From: Cyanobacteria bacterium UBA11153
GTDB taxonomy: Bacteria > Cyanobacteriota > Cyanobacteriia > Cyanobacteriales > Coleofasciculaceae
Assembly (NCBI GenBank): GCA_003511885.1
Contig: DOIX01000065.1
Coordinates: 1 to 5,353, forward strand
Length of the DNA stretch: 5,353 bases
Direction of reading: 5' to 3'
Shown piece after piece: positions 1-5,349 of this stretch; position 1 is the stretch's first letter; the number at the start of each line of letters is the position of its first letter. The position numbers and the translations under genes are program-made. The notes beneath the pieces were generated by a model that was not told the DNA's origin, did not search any database, and saw only the letters and a program-made list of their open reading frames with translations.

Positions 1-42
1 CCCTACAGATAGATGGTTTGCGTAAGTCCTGATAGCGTTATT

Positions 43-71
43 TATAGCAACTGCCACATCGGTTAAGGCAT
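43..71. repeat. Interspersed palindromic repeat, copy A
   Basis: A 29-nt segment beginning TATAGCAACTGCC and ending GGTTAAGGCAT. It matches 1046-1074 at 23 of 29 positions with no gap. Its centre can pair AACTG with CGGTT (one G-T pair), so it is a small imperfect hairpin. The conserved ends (TATAGCAAC and GTTAAG-CAT) with a variable middle are what is expected of a dispersed short palindromic repeat. Whether it is abundant in the genome cannot be told from this window. Confidence 0.55.
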
Positions 72-133
72 AAATAACATCATGAAGAGAAGCGGAATCC
101 TCCCTGAGTAAACAGTTTGATTTCCATCCAGTA

Positions 134-161
134 ATTGTCAACTGTCCATTGTCAACTGTCC
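134..161. repeat. Two perfect tandem copies of a 14-bp unit (double heptamer)
   Basis: The unit ATTGTCAACTGTCC occurs at 134-147 and again at 148-161 without a mismatch. The unit is itself two related heptamers (ATTGTCA and ACTGTCC). It resembles the short tandemly repeated repetitive (STRR) heptamer sequences described in heterocystous and other filamentous cyanobacteria. Such arrays are normally intergenic and vary in copy number between strains. Confidence 0.75.
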
Positions 162-198
162 ACTGCTATATAGCTAACTTAGACAATCTAGATCGTAT

Positions 199-204
199 TA
201 AAAT
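199..204 (+). promoter_or_regulatory. Possible -10 element (TAAAAT) for the gene at 232
   Basis: TAAAAT differs from the TATAAT consensus at one position and lies 28 bases before the ATG at 232, which would place a transcription start near 211. No convincing TTGACA-like -35 box is found 16-18 bases upstream. GATAAT at 213-218 is an alternative -10. An AGGA at 211-214 is too far (17 bases) from the ATG to be a good Shine-Dalgarno site, and no better one is visible. Confidence 0.25.
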
Positions 205-231
205 AACAGTAGGATAATTCCGGGTAGCATC

Positions 232-963
232 ATGTACCAAACCAACCCACCTTCCTCTCCCAAAAAAATTTTATCAAAGAGATACAAGATTCATCAGGCT
301 AACTCTGAGAAGTTAGAATTGGCTGAGAAATATTATCTCCTACAACCTCAGTTACTCGGAGACACTTTTCATCCTCCCAACTACCTCGTACAACAAATCT
401 TAGTGGCTAGCCATGTGAAACTGTACTACAATCCGCAACAGACAAATTGCTATCAGTCTCCTCACTGGTTTGCAGTGGTGGGTACTGAAGAATTTTATGA
501 ACAACGGGAGGTGAGAGAAATCTATCGGGCATGGAGAGAAGGAATCAATCCCTTTGTCGTTGTGGATTTTGTTTCTCCAGATTCAGAAATAGTGGATTTA
601 GACGAGAGGCAGGCAACTGGAAATCAACCCGAAAGCTATTGGGAGGTATACGAACAGATTTTGCGAATTCCTTATTATATTATATTCGATTATAAAAGTA
701 ACAATTTGAAAGTGTTTGAATTAGCTGATAGTCGCTACAAAGAGTTAAGAATCAAGGAACCTCGAATCTGGATTCAGGATATTCAGCTCGGTTTGGGATT
801 ATGGGAAGGTGTTTATCAAGGTATAAATCGACAATGGCTGCGTTGGTATGATGGTTCTCTTAAATGGATTATGACTCATGAAGAACGAGAATTGAAACGA
901 GGAGAATTATTAAAAAAACAACTAATTCTCCTTGGCATTGATGATAAGAATGATAGGGAATAG
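232..963 (+). CDS. Uma2-family (DUF820) PD-(D/E)XK-fold protein, probably altered active site
   Basis: A 243-residue protein of the Uma2 type, a restriction-endonuclease-like family greatly expanded in cyanobacteria; true cellular roles and targets are mostly unknown. Recognisable in order: the first beta strands and tyrosines (HVKLYYNP, residues 61-68), the segment SPHWFAVVG (76-84), the core strand VVVDFVSPDSE (109-119), WEVYEQIL (137-144) followed by the strand YYIIFD (148-153), the GLGLWEGVYQG turn (187-197), WLRWYD (202-207), and a charged helical C-terminal tail ending LGID, all typical of cyanobacterial members. In the family as I know it the first segment usually reads PDWFAVVG and the core strand VVELLSP. 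Here the aspartate is His78 and the glutamate is Asp112, so catalytic competence is doubtful. The ATG at 232 is the first in frame and gives a family-like length with a longer, less conserved N-terminus (about 1-50); a strong ribosome binding site is not visible. The downstream peptidase gene is convergent, so no operon partner is seen. Family assignment is fairly sure; activity is inference. Confidence 0.86.
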   Translation: MYQTNPPSSPKKILSKRYKIHQANSEKLELAEKYYLLQPQLLGDTFHPPNYLVQQILVASHVKLYYNPQQTNCYQSPHWFAVVGTEEFYEQREVREIYRAWREGINPFVVVDFVSPDSEIVDLDERQATGNQPESYWEVYEQILRIPYYIIFDYKSNNLKVFELADSRYKELRIKEPRIWIQDIQLGLGLWEGVYQGINRQWLRWYDGSLKWIMTHEERELKRGELLKKQLILLGIDDKNDRE

Positions 964-1010
964 TGGATATTAGGAATGGGTAAATTTTGAATGAGAAATA
1001 TTTTTTTATT

Positions 1011-1031
1011 CCCCATTCCCCATTCCCCATT
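1011..1031. repeat. Three tandem CCCCATT heptamers
   Basis: CCCCATT occurs three times in perfect tandem (1011, 1018, 1025), preceded by a matching ATT and followed by the degenerate continuation TCC. This is a cyanobacterial STRR-type heptamer array. It is complementary to GGAATGGG at 973-980. Confidence 0.8.
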
Positions 1032-1045
1032 TCCAGCCTTGGGTA

Positions 1046-1074
1046 TATAGCAACCGCCAGTGCAGTTAAGACAT
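1046..1074. repeat. Interspersed palindromic repeat, copy B
   Basis: A 29-nt segment starting TATAGCAACCGCC and ending GTTAAGACAT, 23 of 29 identical to 43-71. It can form a short stem (AACCGC with GCAGTT, one mismatch) around CAGT. The two copies bracket the Uma2-like gene in direct orientation, though this may be chance placement of a dispersed repeat. Confidence 0.55.
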
Positions 1075-1113
1075 TCTCAATTCCAGCAAACTATTGCATT
1101 TTAAAACTTTTTT

Positions 1114-1133
1114 CCCAAGCCCCAAGCCCCTAG
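1114..1133. repeat. Short CCCCAAG heptamer run
   Basis: CCCAAG, CCCCAAG and CCCCTAG follow each other with a 7-base period (1114-1119, 1120-1126, 1127-1133). It is a small degenerate STRR-type array, related to but distinct from the CCCCATT array 80 bases upstream. Confidence 0.6.
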
Positions 1134-1189
1134 TTCCTCGCTATAATTTGTGCCAGCCTACCACCTAAACAGACTAAAAAATATAATCT

Positions 1190-2713
1190 TTACAGTTTGT
1201 AAAGTTGTCTGTACTTTTGGCGTATATAACGGATAAATGGCTCTATATGTAGAGGTTTACCTGTAACATCCTCAATTAATTCTGCTGCTGTGTACTTGGA
1301 ACCATGTTGGTAAATTTTATTCTTCAACCAATTATGCAATGTCAGAAATTCTCCATTTTTAATTTTAGCTAAGATATCACCACGCTCTGCCAATGCTGCG
1401 GCGAAAAATTGGGCACTCATCAAATTACCCAGAGTATAACACTGAAACATCCCGCCAATTTGACCAGAATACCAATGAACGTCCTGCAATACACCATCAG
1501 TATCGGTTTCTGGAATAATACCAAGATCGGAGCGATAGCGTTCCCTCCAAGCTTCGGGAAGATCTCGAACAGCTAAACTACCTTCTAGCATTTGTAATTC
1601 CAAGTCAAAGCGAATCATAACATGAAGATTGTAAGTAATCTCGTCAGCATCAGTACGAATTAGCGATCGCTTAACTTTATTAATCGCGCGGTAAAATGTA
1701 TCCAGGGAGACATTGCCTAGCTGTGACGGGAAAAAGGATTGCAACTGAGGATAGAAAAATTGCCAAAATCCCCAACTCCTGCCCACGATGTTTTCCCAAA
1801 GTCGAGATTGACTCTCGTGAATCCCCGCCGATGTACCGCCAGCCAGAGGCGTACCTTCAAAATCCGGATTAATCCCTTGTTCGTAGAGTGCGTGCCCCAT
1901 TTCGTGGATACTACTGAATAGGGCTTGACTAAGATCTTCGGGATAGACGCGGGTAGTAATCCGGACATCTCCCGTGGAAAAATTAATCATAAAGGGGTGG
2001 TGAGTTTGATCTTGACGACCCCGTTTAAAGTCATATCCTAGCTGCTCGATAACTTTAAGAGTAAAATCGATCTGTTGGGCTTCTGGATAAAATTGATTGA
2101 GACAACTGTCATCAGGACCTGATTGGGAGGTAATTGCTTCAACGATAGGCACAAGTTCCTGACGTAACTGAGCAAAAAGCGATCGCAAAAACGATGTCTT
2201 CATCCCATAGTCAGCAAAATCAATCAGGGGATCCGCAATATGTTCGTAATTGGGGAAAAACTCGGCTAACTCGCGACTTAAATCTAAAGTTTTTTCCAGG
2301 TAAGGTTGCACTAAGGCAAAATTATTAGTAGGTCTGGCTCTTGTCCAAGCCTCATAAGTATCTGTCCGATGCCTAGAAAATTCTGCCATAAATGAGGCAG
2401 GGACTCGTACCGCTTGTTGGTATTTTCGGCGGACAATCCGGATTAAGCTAGCGTCGTCAGAATGATAGGGTAGACTCTGTTCGATGGGGCGCAAATCCTC
2501 CAAAAGCTGACCAAGGGCTGGTTCAGTAAACTTAGTATGGGAAATTTGCTGCAATGTTGCCAACTGCCGTCCGCGAGCAACTGCACCACCGGGCGGCATA
2601 TAAGTTGCTTGATCCCAATATAAAAGGGAAGCAGCAGCTTCAATGTCGTTAATCTCGGCAAGGCGGTTTTTCAAATCGATAAGTTTGGGCTGTGTCTTTT
2701 CGATAGTCTGCAT
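1190..2713 (-). CDS. Metallocarboxypeptidase, peptidase family M32
   Basis: A 507-residue protein of the M32 family (thermostable carboxypeptidase 1 / Taq carboxypeptidase type), zinc- or cobalt-dependent cytosolic enzymes that remove C-terminal residues with broad specificity, proline excepted. The length equals the usual 490-510. The metal site is intact: HEMGH at 270-274 (His270 and His274 ligands, Glu271 catalytic base) and the third ligand Glu300 in GIHESQSRLWEN (297-308). Other family signatures are DPLIDFADYGM (161-171), the HPF-x-INFSTGDVRITTR stretch (239-255), IRTDADEITYNLHVMIR (352-368) and DGVLQDVHWYSGQIGG (406-421). No signal peptide or membrane segment is seen. The ATG (complement of 2711-2713) gives the standard N-terminus, with LYWDQATYMPPG at 31-42 as in relatives. 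It is convergent with the Uma2-like gene and divergent from the TPR gene, so it is probably monocistronic. HIP1 sites lie inside it at 1663 and 2179. In cyanobacteria its likely role is general peptide turnover (inference). Confidence 0.97.
   Translation of the reverse strand: MQTIEKTQPKLIDLKNRLAEINDIEAAASLLYWDQATYMPPGGAVARGRQLATLQQISHTKFTEPALGQLLEDLRPIEQSLPYHSDDASLIRIVRRKYQQAVRVPASFMAEFSRHRTDTYEAWTRARPTNNFALVQPYLEKTLDLSRELAEFFPNYEHIADPLIDFADYGMKTSFLRSLFAQLRQELVPIVEAITSQSGPDDSCLNQFYPEAQQIDFTLKVIEQLGYDFKRGRQDQTHHPFMINFSTGDVRITTRVYPEDLSQALFSSIHEMGHALYEQGINPDFEGTPLAGGTSAGIHESQSRLWENIVGRSWGFWQFFYPQLQSFFPSQLGNVSLDTFYRAINKVKRSLIRTDADEITYNLHVMIRFDLELQMLEGSLAVRDLPEAWRERYRSDLGIIPETDTDGVLQDVHWYSGQIGGMFQCYTLGNLMSAQFFAAALAERGDILAKIKNGEFLTLHNWLKNKIYQHGSKYTAAELIEDVTGKPLHIEPFIRYIRQKYRQLYKL
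1663..1670. repeat. HIP1 octamer GCGATCGC
   Basis: A perfect highly iterated palindrome 1 site inside the M32 gene. The octamer is strongly over-represented in most cyanobacterial genomes and supports the taxonomic reading. Confidence 0.9.
2179..2186. repeat. HIP1 octamer GCGATCGC
   Basis: A second perfect HIP1 site inside the M32 gene. Confidence 0.9.
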
Positions 2714-2732
2714 GGTTTGGGGGCGAAGCGTT

Positions 2733-2762
2733 AATAAAGTTGTTTGCTATGGTTTAGGACAA
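2733..2762 (-). promoter_or_regulatory. Weak candidate promoter of the M32 gene
   Basis: Read on the minus strand, TTGTCC (complement of 2757-2762) is followed after 18 bases by TTTATT (complement of 2733-2738), a loose match to a sigma-70 type promoter. It would start transcription only about 13 bases before the ATG, and no Shine-Dalgarno site is visible. This is a pattern match only. Confidence 0.22.
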
Positions 2763-2802
2763 TCTATCCATGTAAATGTACACCTGAGAATCGAAAAGGA
2801 GA

Positions 2803-2828
2803 TATTTCCCTGCTGTGGGAGGGAAATA
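2803..2828. other. Perfect 9-bp hairpin in the divergent spacer
   Basis: TATTTCCCT (2803-2811) and AGGGAAATA (2820-2828) form a perfect stem around an 8-base loop. Within it GCTGT (2812-2816) can instead pair with ACAGC (2828-2832), so two mutually exclusive folds exist. It sits 90 bases upstream of the M32 start and could act as an operator palindrome or as part of an RNA; the sequence does not decide. Confidence 0.45.
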
Positions 2829-2831
2829 CAG

Positions 2832-2865
2832 CTAGGCTGACAACTAGGCACTGACAAATAGCCTA
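2832..2865. repeat. Near-tandem CTAGGC-TGACAA repeat with pairing partner
   Basis: CTAGGCTGACAA (2832-2843) is repeated as CTAGGC-AC-TGACAA (2844-2857). Either copy can pair with the following AGCCTA (2860-2865): TAGGCT at 2833-2838 makes six pairs, TAGGC at 2845-2849 makes five. The result is a pair of alternative hairpins. Confidence 0.45.
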
Positions 2866-2901
2866 AATCATGGAAATGCTGCACTAATAATTCCCCTCTA
2901 A

Positions 2902-2992
2902 TCAGCAGGGAGATGACTAGCCCTGATAATGCTGAATTGCGAGGCACTGGCTTTTCAGCCAACAGATCCTAACAGCCCATTCACAATGGCTG
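2902..2992 (+). other. Cluster of three further hairpins, last one terminator-like
   Basis: TCAGCA (2902-2907) pairs with TGCTGA (2930-2935), with GGG/CCC (2908-2910 and 2921-2923) inside; CAGGG/CCCTG is an overlapping alternative. TGGCT (2948-2952) pairs with AGCCA (2957-2961) around a four-base loop. CAGCC-ATT (2973-2981, one bulged C) pairs with AAT-GGCTG (2985-2992) around CAC, followed by GGGATATTTT. The last stem followed by a weak T-run resembles an intrinsic terminator on the plus strand. Together with the upstream hairpins this could be a roughly 200-nt RNA, but no known family was recognised. Confidence 0.35.
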
Positions 2993-3064
2993 GGATATTT
3001 TAGAGATCGATAAGCTATTATTGTGCCATTTTTATAGAACTTCCGCACGTTGAGTCAAGTTCAA

Positions 3065-3147
3065 AGAGGGAGCGGGAAATAGGGAAGACAAGAAATTTTT
3101 CCCCCTCTCACCCAGCTTCCCAGCCACCCAGCTCCCCAGCTCCCTCT
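3065..3147. other. Purine-to-pyrimidine biased inverted repeat
   Basis: AGAGGGAGC (3065-3073) is exactly complementary to GCTCCCTCT (3139-3147). Nested inside, GGGAAG (3082-3087) complements CTTCCC (3116-3121). The left half is purine-rich and the right half pyrimidine-rich, so an RNA across it could fold into a long imperfect stem just upstream of the TPR gene's likely promoter. Confidence 0.45.
3111..3142. repeat. Four-copy octamer array CCCAGCNN
   Basis: CCCAGC recurs at exactly 8-base spacing at 3111, 3119, 3127 and 3135 (units ending TT, CA, TC, TC), then decays into a C/T-rich tail to about 3160. The period is eight, unlike the seven-base arrays near 1011 and 1114. Confidence 0.75.
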
Positions 3148-3170
3148 GCCCCTCCCCTCTCCTGCCAAAG

Positions 3171-3179
3171 TGCTGTAAT
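3171..3179 (+). promoter_or_regulatory. Possible extended -10 promoter of the TPR gene
   Basis: TGCTGTAAT contains TGTAAT, one mismatch from TATAAT, directly preceded by a TGN extension. It ends 35 bases before the ATG at 3215 and would start transcription near 3186. The sequence upstream is C/T-rich repeat with no -35 match, consistent with an extended -10 promoter but not proof of one. Confidence 0.3.
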
Positions 3180-3214
3180 CTTGAGAAAGACGGATATTCC
3201 TGGGAAAAGAGCTG

Positions 3215-5092
3215 ATGACGGAAAGTATCTCGTGGCGCGATCGCTATTTTCAACTCATCGATCAAATTGTCGAAACTACTCTACAGGGGAAGATGCGCTC
3301 GAAAGAGCAAGTCTATCAAATGTTGGTGTCAGGTATCACCAGTGGTACAGGAGAAATATTTGAGGGTTGTTTGGCACAGCGTATCGGGAATACTCAGGAG
3401 GAGATAGATAATCCAGCCAATCAACTCAAGCAAGGAAAAGCTACGCGCACGCTGAGGGCACTTAACACGATTAGCAGTGAATGGGAGAGAGTCCAAGAGA
3501 AAAATCGAGTAGCAGATGCCATCGCTAGTGCGATTAGATCGATTATTGATGCTGAAGCTCCCGATCGCTTCTCTATCTTACTCCGAGCGATTGACCCCAA
3601 TCAACAACAAGTTCTCAATACTTCACAATTGGGCGAATTAGCTAAAACTTTACAGCAAAAAGCGATCGCAACTGCTAACCCTCAAAAAGCTAAAGATATT
3701 CTACAAATATCTGCAGGAATTACCGCAGGTTTAGCTTCTTGGCAGCGATTAGAAAACGATCTGGTAAGCTGGATTTATGAACAAAGTCGAGGTTCGGTGG
3801 GATTTGCAGGACTACCGGAACAACGAGGACCTTGGGGACTATGGGCAAAAAAAGTTAACAGTTCTCTACCAGAGTTACTCTTTCAATCTTTAGCATACAA
3901 TCAACCGATTAGCGAATGGTTAGATCGGGAAGAAAATCTAGAAATAGCTAAGTGGGTTGAGTTAGCTTTACTTCTCCAATATTTGCAGAGAGGATTGGTA
4001 AGTTGGTTCGATAAAATGGTCTATAACTCGAAAGTTAGTGCCAAACTATCAATTTCTACTTATATCGCTTTTACATTTATTTGGTCTCAATTAGGTAATG
4101 CTGTAAACTCGATAACTTTTTCTGGACGAGATCGTTTAGTTAATGGTTGTTTTCAAATAACCCTACAAACTCTCCGTGCCTTTGCACAACGAGATTATTT
4201 TCCTCTTTATGGCGGTGTCTTTGCTAGCTTAAATGGTAATTATTTGAAGAATGCTTTAGATTATTTAGATGAACCTTTGCGGCGAGTTGAGGGGACTCAG
4301 GAAAAAGCACGAATTTTAACTTTATTAGGTTATTCCCAACGGGCACAGGGGCAGTATAATAGAGCAATTGCTTTCCACGAGGAGGCTTTAGAGATTGCCC
4401 GTCAAGAAAGGGATCGCATTTGTGAAATTGCTAACTTTAATCACCTCAGCCGTACTTGTGTCGCTCAGAAGAAATATCCTGATGCCATTAATTATAGTCA
4501 ACGTGCCCTAATTTTAGCTCGCCAAGCCGGAGATAAGTTAGGCGAAGCCAATGCTTTGACTAATTTAGGATACAGTGAAGTTTTCCAAGCGCAGGATAGC
4601 CCATCAGTTGAAGCAGAAGTTTACGAAAATGCGATTCATTATTTAGAGCAAGGACGAAAATTATTAGAAAAAGTGGGAGACAGGCAAAGTCAATCTCTAT
4701 GTTTGAGTAGTTTGGGTATTGCTTATGTAGTAACTCAAGAGCCGTCAAAGGCAATAACTTATTTAGAAGAAGGTTGGCAAGCCGCTCAATTCTCAGGAGA
4801 TTTATACCTTCAAGGTATTAATTTAGCCTACCTAGCCCAAGCTTTTTACCGAATGCAAGACATAGAAAAAACTATCTATACAGGTAGTTTAGGTGCTTAT
4901 TTATTAGAGCAAATTGGTTCCGAAGAATGGCGACAAACGGCTGGATTATTAACAATAATACAAGGTCAAATAGGGCTAGAAGGATTTCAAGATTTATTAG
5001 GAAATCAGAAGTCAAAAATTATACCGATTATTGGAGTAGATGGCTATGATTATATTCCTCAACTATTAGAAAAATATCGCAACTCTATTTAA
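3215..5092 (+). CDS. TPR-repeat protein with uncharacterised helical N-terminal region
   Basis: A 625-residue soluble-looking protein. Residues 1-350 are mostly predicted helical by inspection and match no domain I can name; I recall similar N-termini (RDRYFQLIDQIVETTLQGK, residues 8-26, then SKEQVYQMLV) in cyanobacterial TPR proteins only. Residues 277-297 are moderately hydrophobic but a weak membrane candidate. The C-terminal part holds about five TPR units: 363-396 (LGYSQRAQGQYNRAIAFHEEA), 402-436 (with the core YPDAINYSQRALILA), a degenerate one at 441-485 with an insertion around 460-470, 491-525 and 531-564. They are of the longer, kinesin-light-chain-like TPR type with arginine and glutamine at helix ends. 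Such repeats bind peptides or partner proteins, so a scaffold or regulatory role is inferred; no catalytic motif is seen. The ATG at 3215 is the first good start; the next, Met27, would cut the conserved N-terminus. HIP1 sites lie inside at 3237 and 3662. The stop codon is one base from an inverted-repeat element. Confidence 0.9.
   Translation: MTESISWRDRYFQLIDQIVETTLQGKMRSKEQVYQMLVSGITSGTGEIFEGCLAQRIGNTQEEIDNPANQLKQGKATRTLRALNTISSEWERVQEKNRVADAIASAIRSIIDAEAPDRFSILLRAIDPNQQQVLNTSQLGELAKTLQQKAIATANPQKAKDILQISAGITAGLASWQRLENDLVSWIYEQSRGSVGFAGLPEQRGPWGLWAKKVNSSLPELLFQSLAYNQPISEWLDREENLEIAKWVELALLLQYLQRGLVSWFDKMVYNSKVSAKLSISTYIAFTFIWSQLGNAVNSITFSGRDRLVNGCFQITLQTLRAFAQRDYFPLYGGVFASLNGNYLKNALDYLDEPLRRVEGTQEKARILTLLGYSQRAQGQYNRAIAFHEEALEIARQERDRICEIANFNHLSRTCVAQKKYPDAINYSQRALILARQAGDKLGEANALTNLGYSEVFQAQDSPSVEAEVYENAIHYLEQGRKLLEKVGDRQSQSLCLSSLGIAYVVTQEPSKAITYLEEGWQAAQFSGDLYLQGINLAYLAQAFYRMQDIEKTIYTGSLGAYLLEQIGSEEWRQTAGLLTIIQGQIGLEGFQDLLGNQKSKIIPIIGVDGYDYIPQLLEKYRNSI
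3237..3244. repeat. HIP1 octamer GCGATCGC
   Basis: A perfect HIP1 site near the 5' end of the TPR gene. Confidence 0.9.
3662..3669. repeat. HIP1 octamer GCGATCGC
   Basis: A perfect HIP1 site within the N-terminal half of the TPR gene. Confidence 0.9.
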
Positions 5093-5093
5093 C

Positions 5094-5122
5094 CTGACGG
5101 GGCGACAACTATGGTTGAAACC
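5094..5122 (+). repeat. Left terminal inverted repeat of the MITE-like element
   Basis: This 29-bp arm starts one base after the TPR stop codon. The mismatches against the right arm are at 5115 and 5117 (GGTTGAAACC here against GGCTAAAACC in the other arm read outward-in). In a readthrough transcript from the TPR gene it would pair with the distal arm and could act as a 3'-end hairpin. Confidence 0.85.
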
Positions 5123-5320
5123 TTGAGAGGCTATGCTTTTAAAGCCATGCCAATCCGGAAAAAAACCACCCACATTAGGGAAAATTAGCCAGGAAATCTG
5201 GTGGTGAAGGACAAAACCATAATACTTGTAGCTGCCCGTATGTGAAAATAGTGTCAATAATGCGCAAAAATGGACTCAATTTTTTGACAAATCAACGCGC
5301 TACAAGCCAGACTGTGCAAT

Positions 5321-5349
5321 GGTTTTAGCCATAGTTGTCGCCCCGTCAG
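5321..5349 (-). repeat. Right terminal inverted repeat of the MITE-like element
   Basis: This 29-bp arm is complementary to 5094-5122 with two mismatches and ends four bases before the window edge. Only CTCT is visible of the right flank. Confidence 0.85.

Larger units (their letters stand above)
1..231. other. Repeat-rich intergenic spacer, no supported gene
   Basis: No ATG-initiated reading frame of useful length lies here. The stretch is a patchwork of short repeats: a GCGTAAGTCCT motif near 20-30 (its reverse complement AGGACTTACGC is, from memory, a frequent cyanobacterial interspersed motif), a palindromic repeat at 43-71 that recurs at 1046-1074, a perfect 14-bp tandem duplication at 134-161, and the 10-bp palindrome GCTATATAGC at 165-174. 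A minus-strand frame is open from 165 to the left edge but has no ATG, and part of its peptide is produced by the repeat, so I do not call it a gene. The last 50 bases presumably carry the promoter of the gene starting at 232. Confidence 0.6.
964..1189. other. Convergent intergenic spacer with short repeats
   Basis: This spacer separates the 3' ends of two convergent genes. It contains heptamer runs (1011-1031 and 1114-1133) and one copy of the palindromic repeat (1046-1074). GGAATGGG at 973-980 can pair with CCCATTCC at 1012-1019 or 1019-1026, giving a stem with a long A/T-rich loop. This could slow transcription from either side, but it is not a canonical intrinsic terminator because no U-tract follows the stem. 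No small gene was found. Confidence 0.6.
2714..3214. other. Divergent intergenic spacer, 501 bp, structured and compositionally biased
   Basis: The region separates the divergent M32 and TPR genes. Reading frames in it are short and their translations look random, so I call no gene. About 2790-3000 is dense in small inverted repeats (listed separately). 3063-3165 switches from purine-rich to pyrimidine-rich sequence with an octamer array. The final 50 bases carry the likely promoter of the TPR gene. No tRNA or recognised riboswitch was identified. Confidence 0.6.
5094..5349. mobile_element. 256-bp MITE-like element with 29-bp terminal inverted repeats
   Basis: The first 29 bases (5094-5122, starting CTGACGGGGCGACAACTATG) are the reverse complement of the last 29 (5321-5349) at 27 of 29 positions, with the first 21 paired perfectly. 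Pairing stops exactly at both outer ends. The 198-bp interior has no credible reading frame, so the element could only move with a transposase supplied elsewhere, the definition of a MITE. The interior adds stems: ACCACC (5165-5170) with GGTGGT (5200-5205), and CTTGTAGC (5225-5232) with GCTACAAG (5299-5306). Flanks allow a partial target duplication: CTCT follows the right end, and CTCT begins 11 bases before the left end. I do not recognise the parent insertion sequence. Alternatives are a structured RNA gene or an invertible segment; the sharp, matched termini favour a mobile element. Confidence 0.72.

Noticed and set aside
973..1026. Intrinsic terminator made of GGAATGGG and CCCATTCC
   Set aside because: The loop is over 30 bases and no U-tract follows the stem in either direction, so it is noted only as possible pairing within the spacer.
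1717..1968. Open frames overlapping the M32 gene on both strands (for example 1717-1968 minus, 1739-1921 plus)
   Set aside because: They lie wholly inside a well-supported gene with intact catalytic motifs and their translations resemble no protein; they are frame shadows.
2747..2962. 71-codon minus-strand frame in the divergent spacer
   Set aside because: The translation has random-looking composition, no ribosome binding site is visible, and the region is better described by its inverted repeats.
2790..3000. Cobalamin riboswitch or 6S RNA in the structured spacer
   Set aside because: I could not find the conserved core motifs of a cobalamin riboswitch, nor a long closing stem pairing the ends as in 6S RNA.
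4043..4105. Transmembrane segment in the TPR protein (residues 277-297)
   Set aside because: The segment is only moderately hydrophobic, contains polar residues, and the rest of the protein looks soluble, so I did not annotate a membrane span.
5114..5122. GGTTGAAACC-like string resembling the end of a cyanobacterial CRISPR repeat
   Set aside because: It occurs once on this strand, is part of the terminal inverted repeat, and there is no regularly spaced repeat or spacer series around it.
5094..5349. Invertible DNA switch flanked by inverted repeats
   Set aside because: The interior carries no outward promoter or coding end that I can see, and no invertase gene is near. The sharp termini and possible target duplication fit a MITE better.
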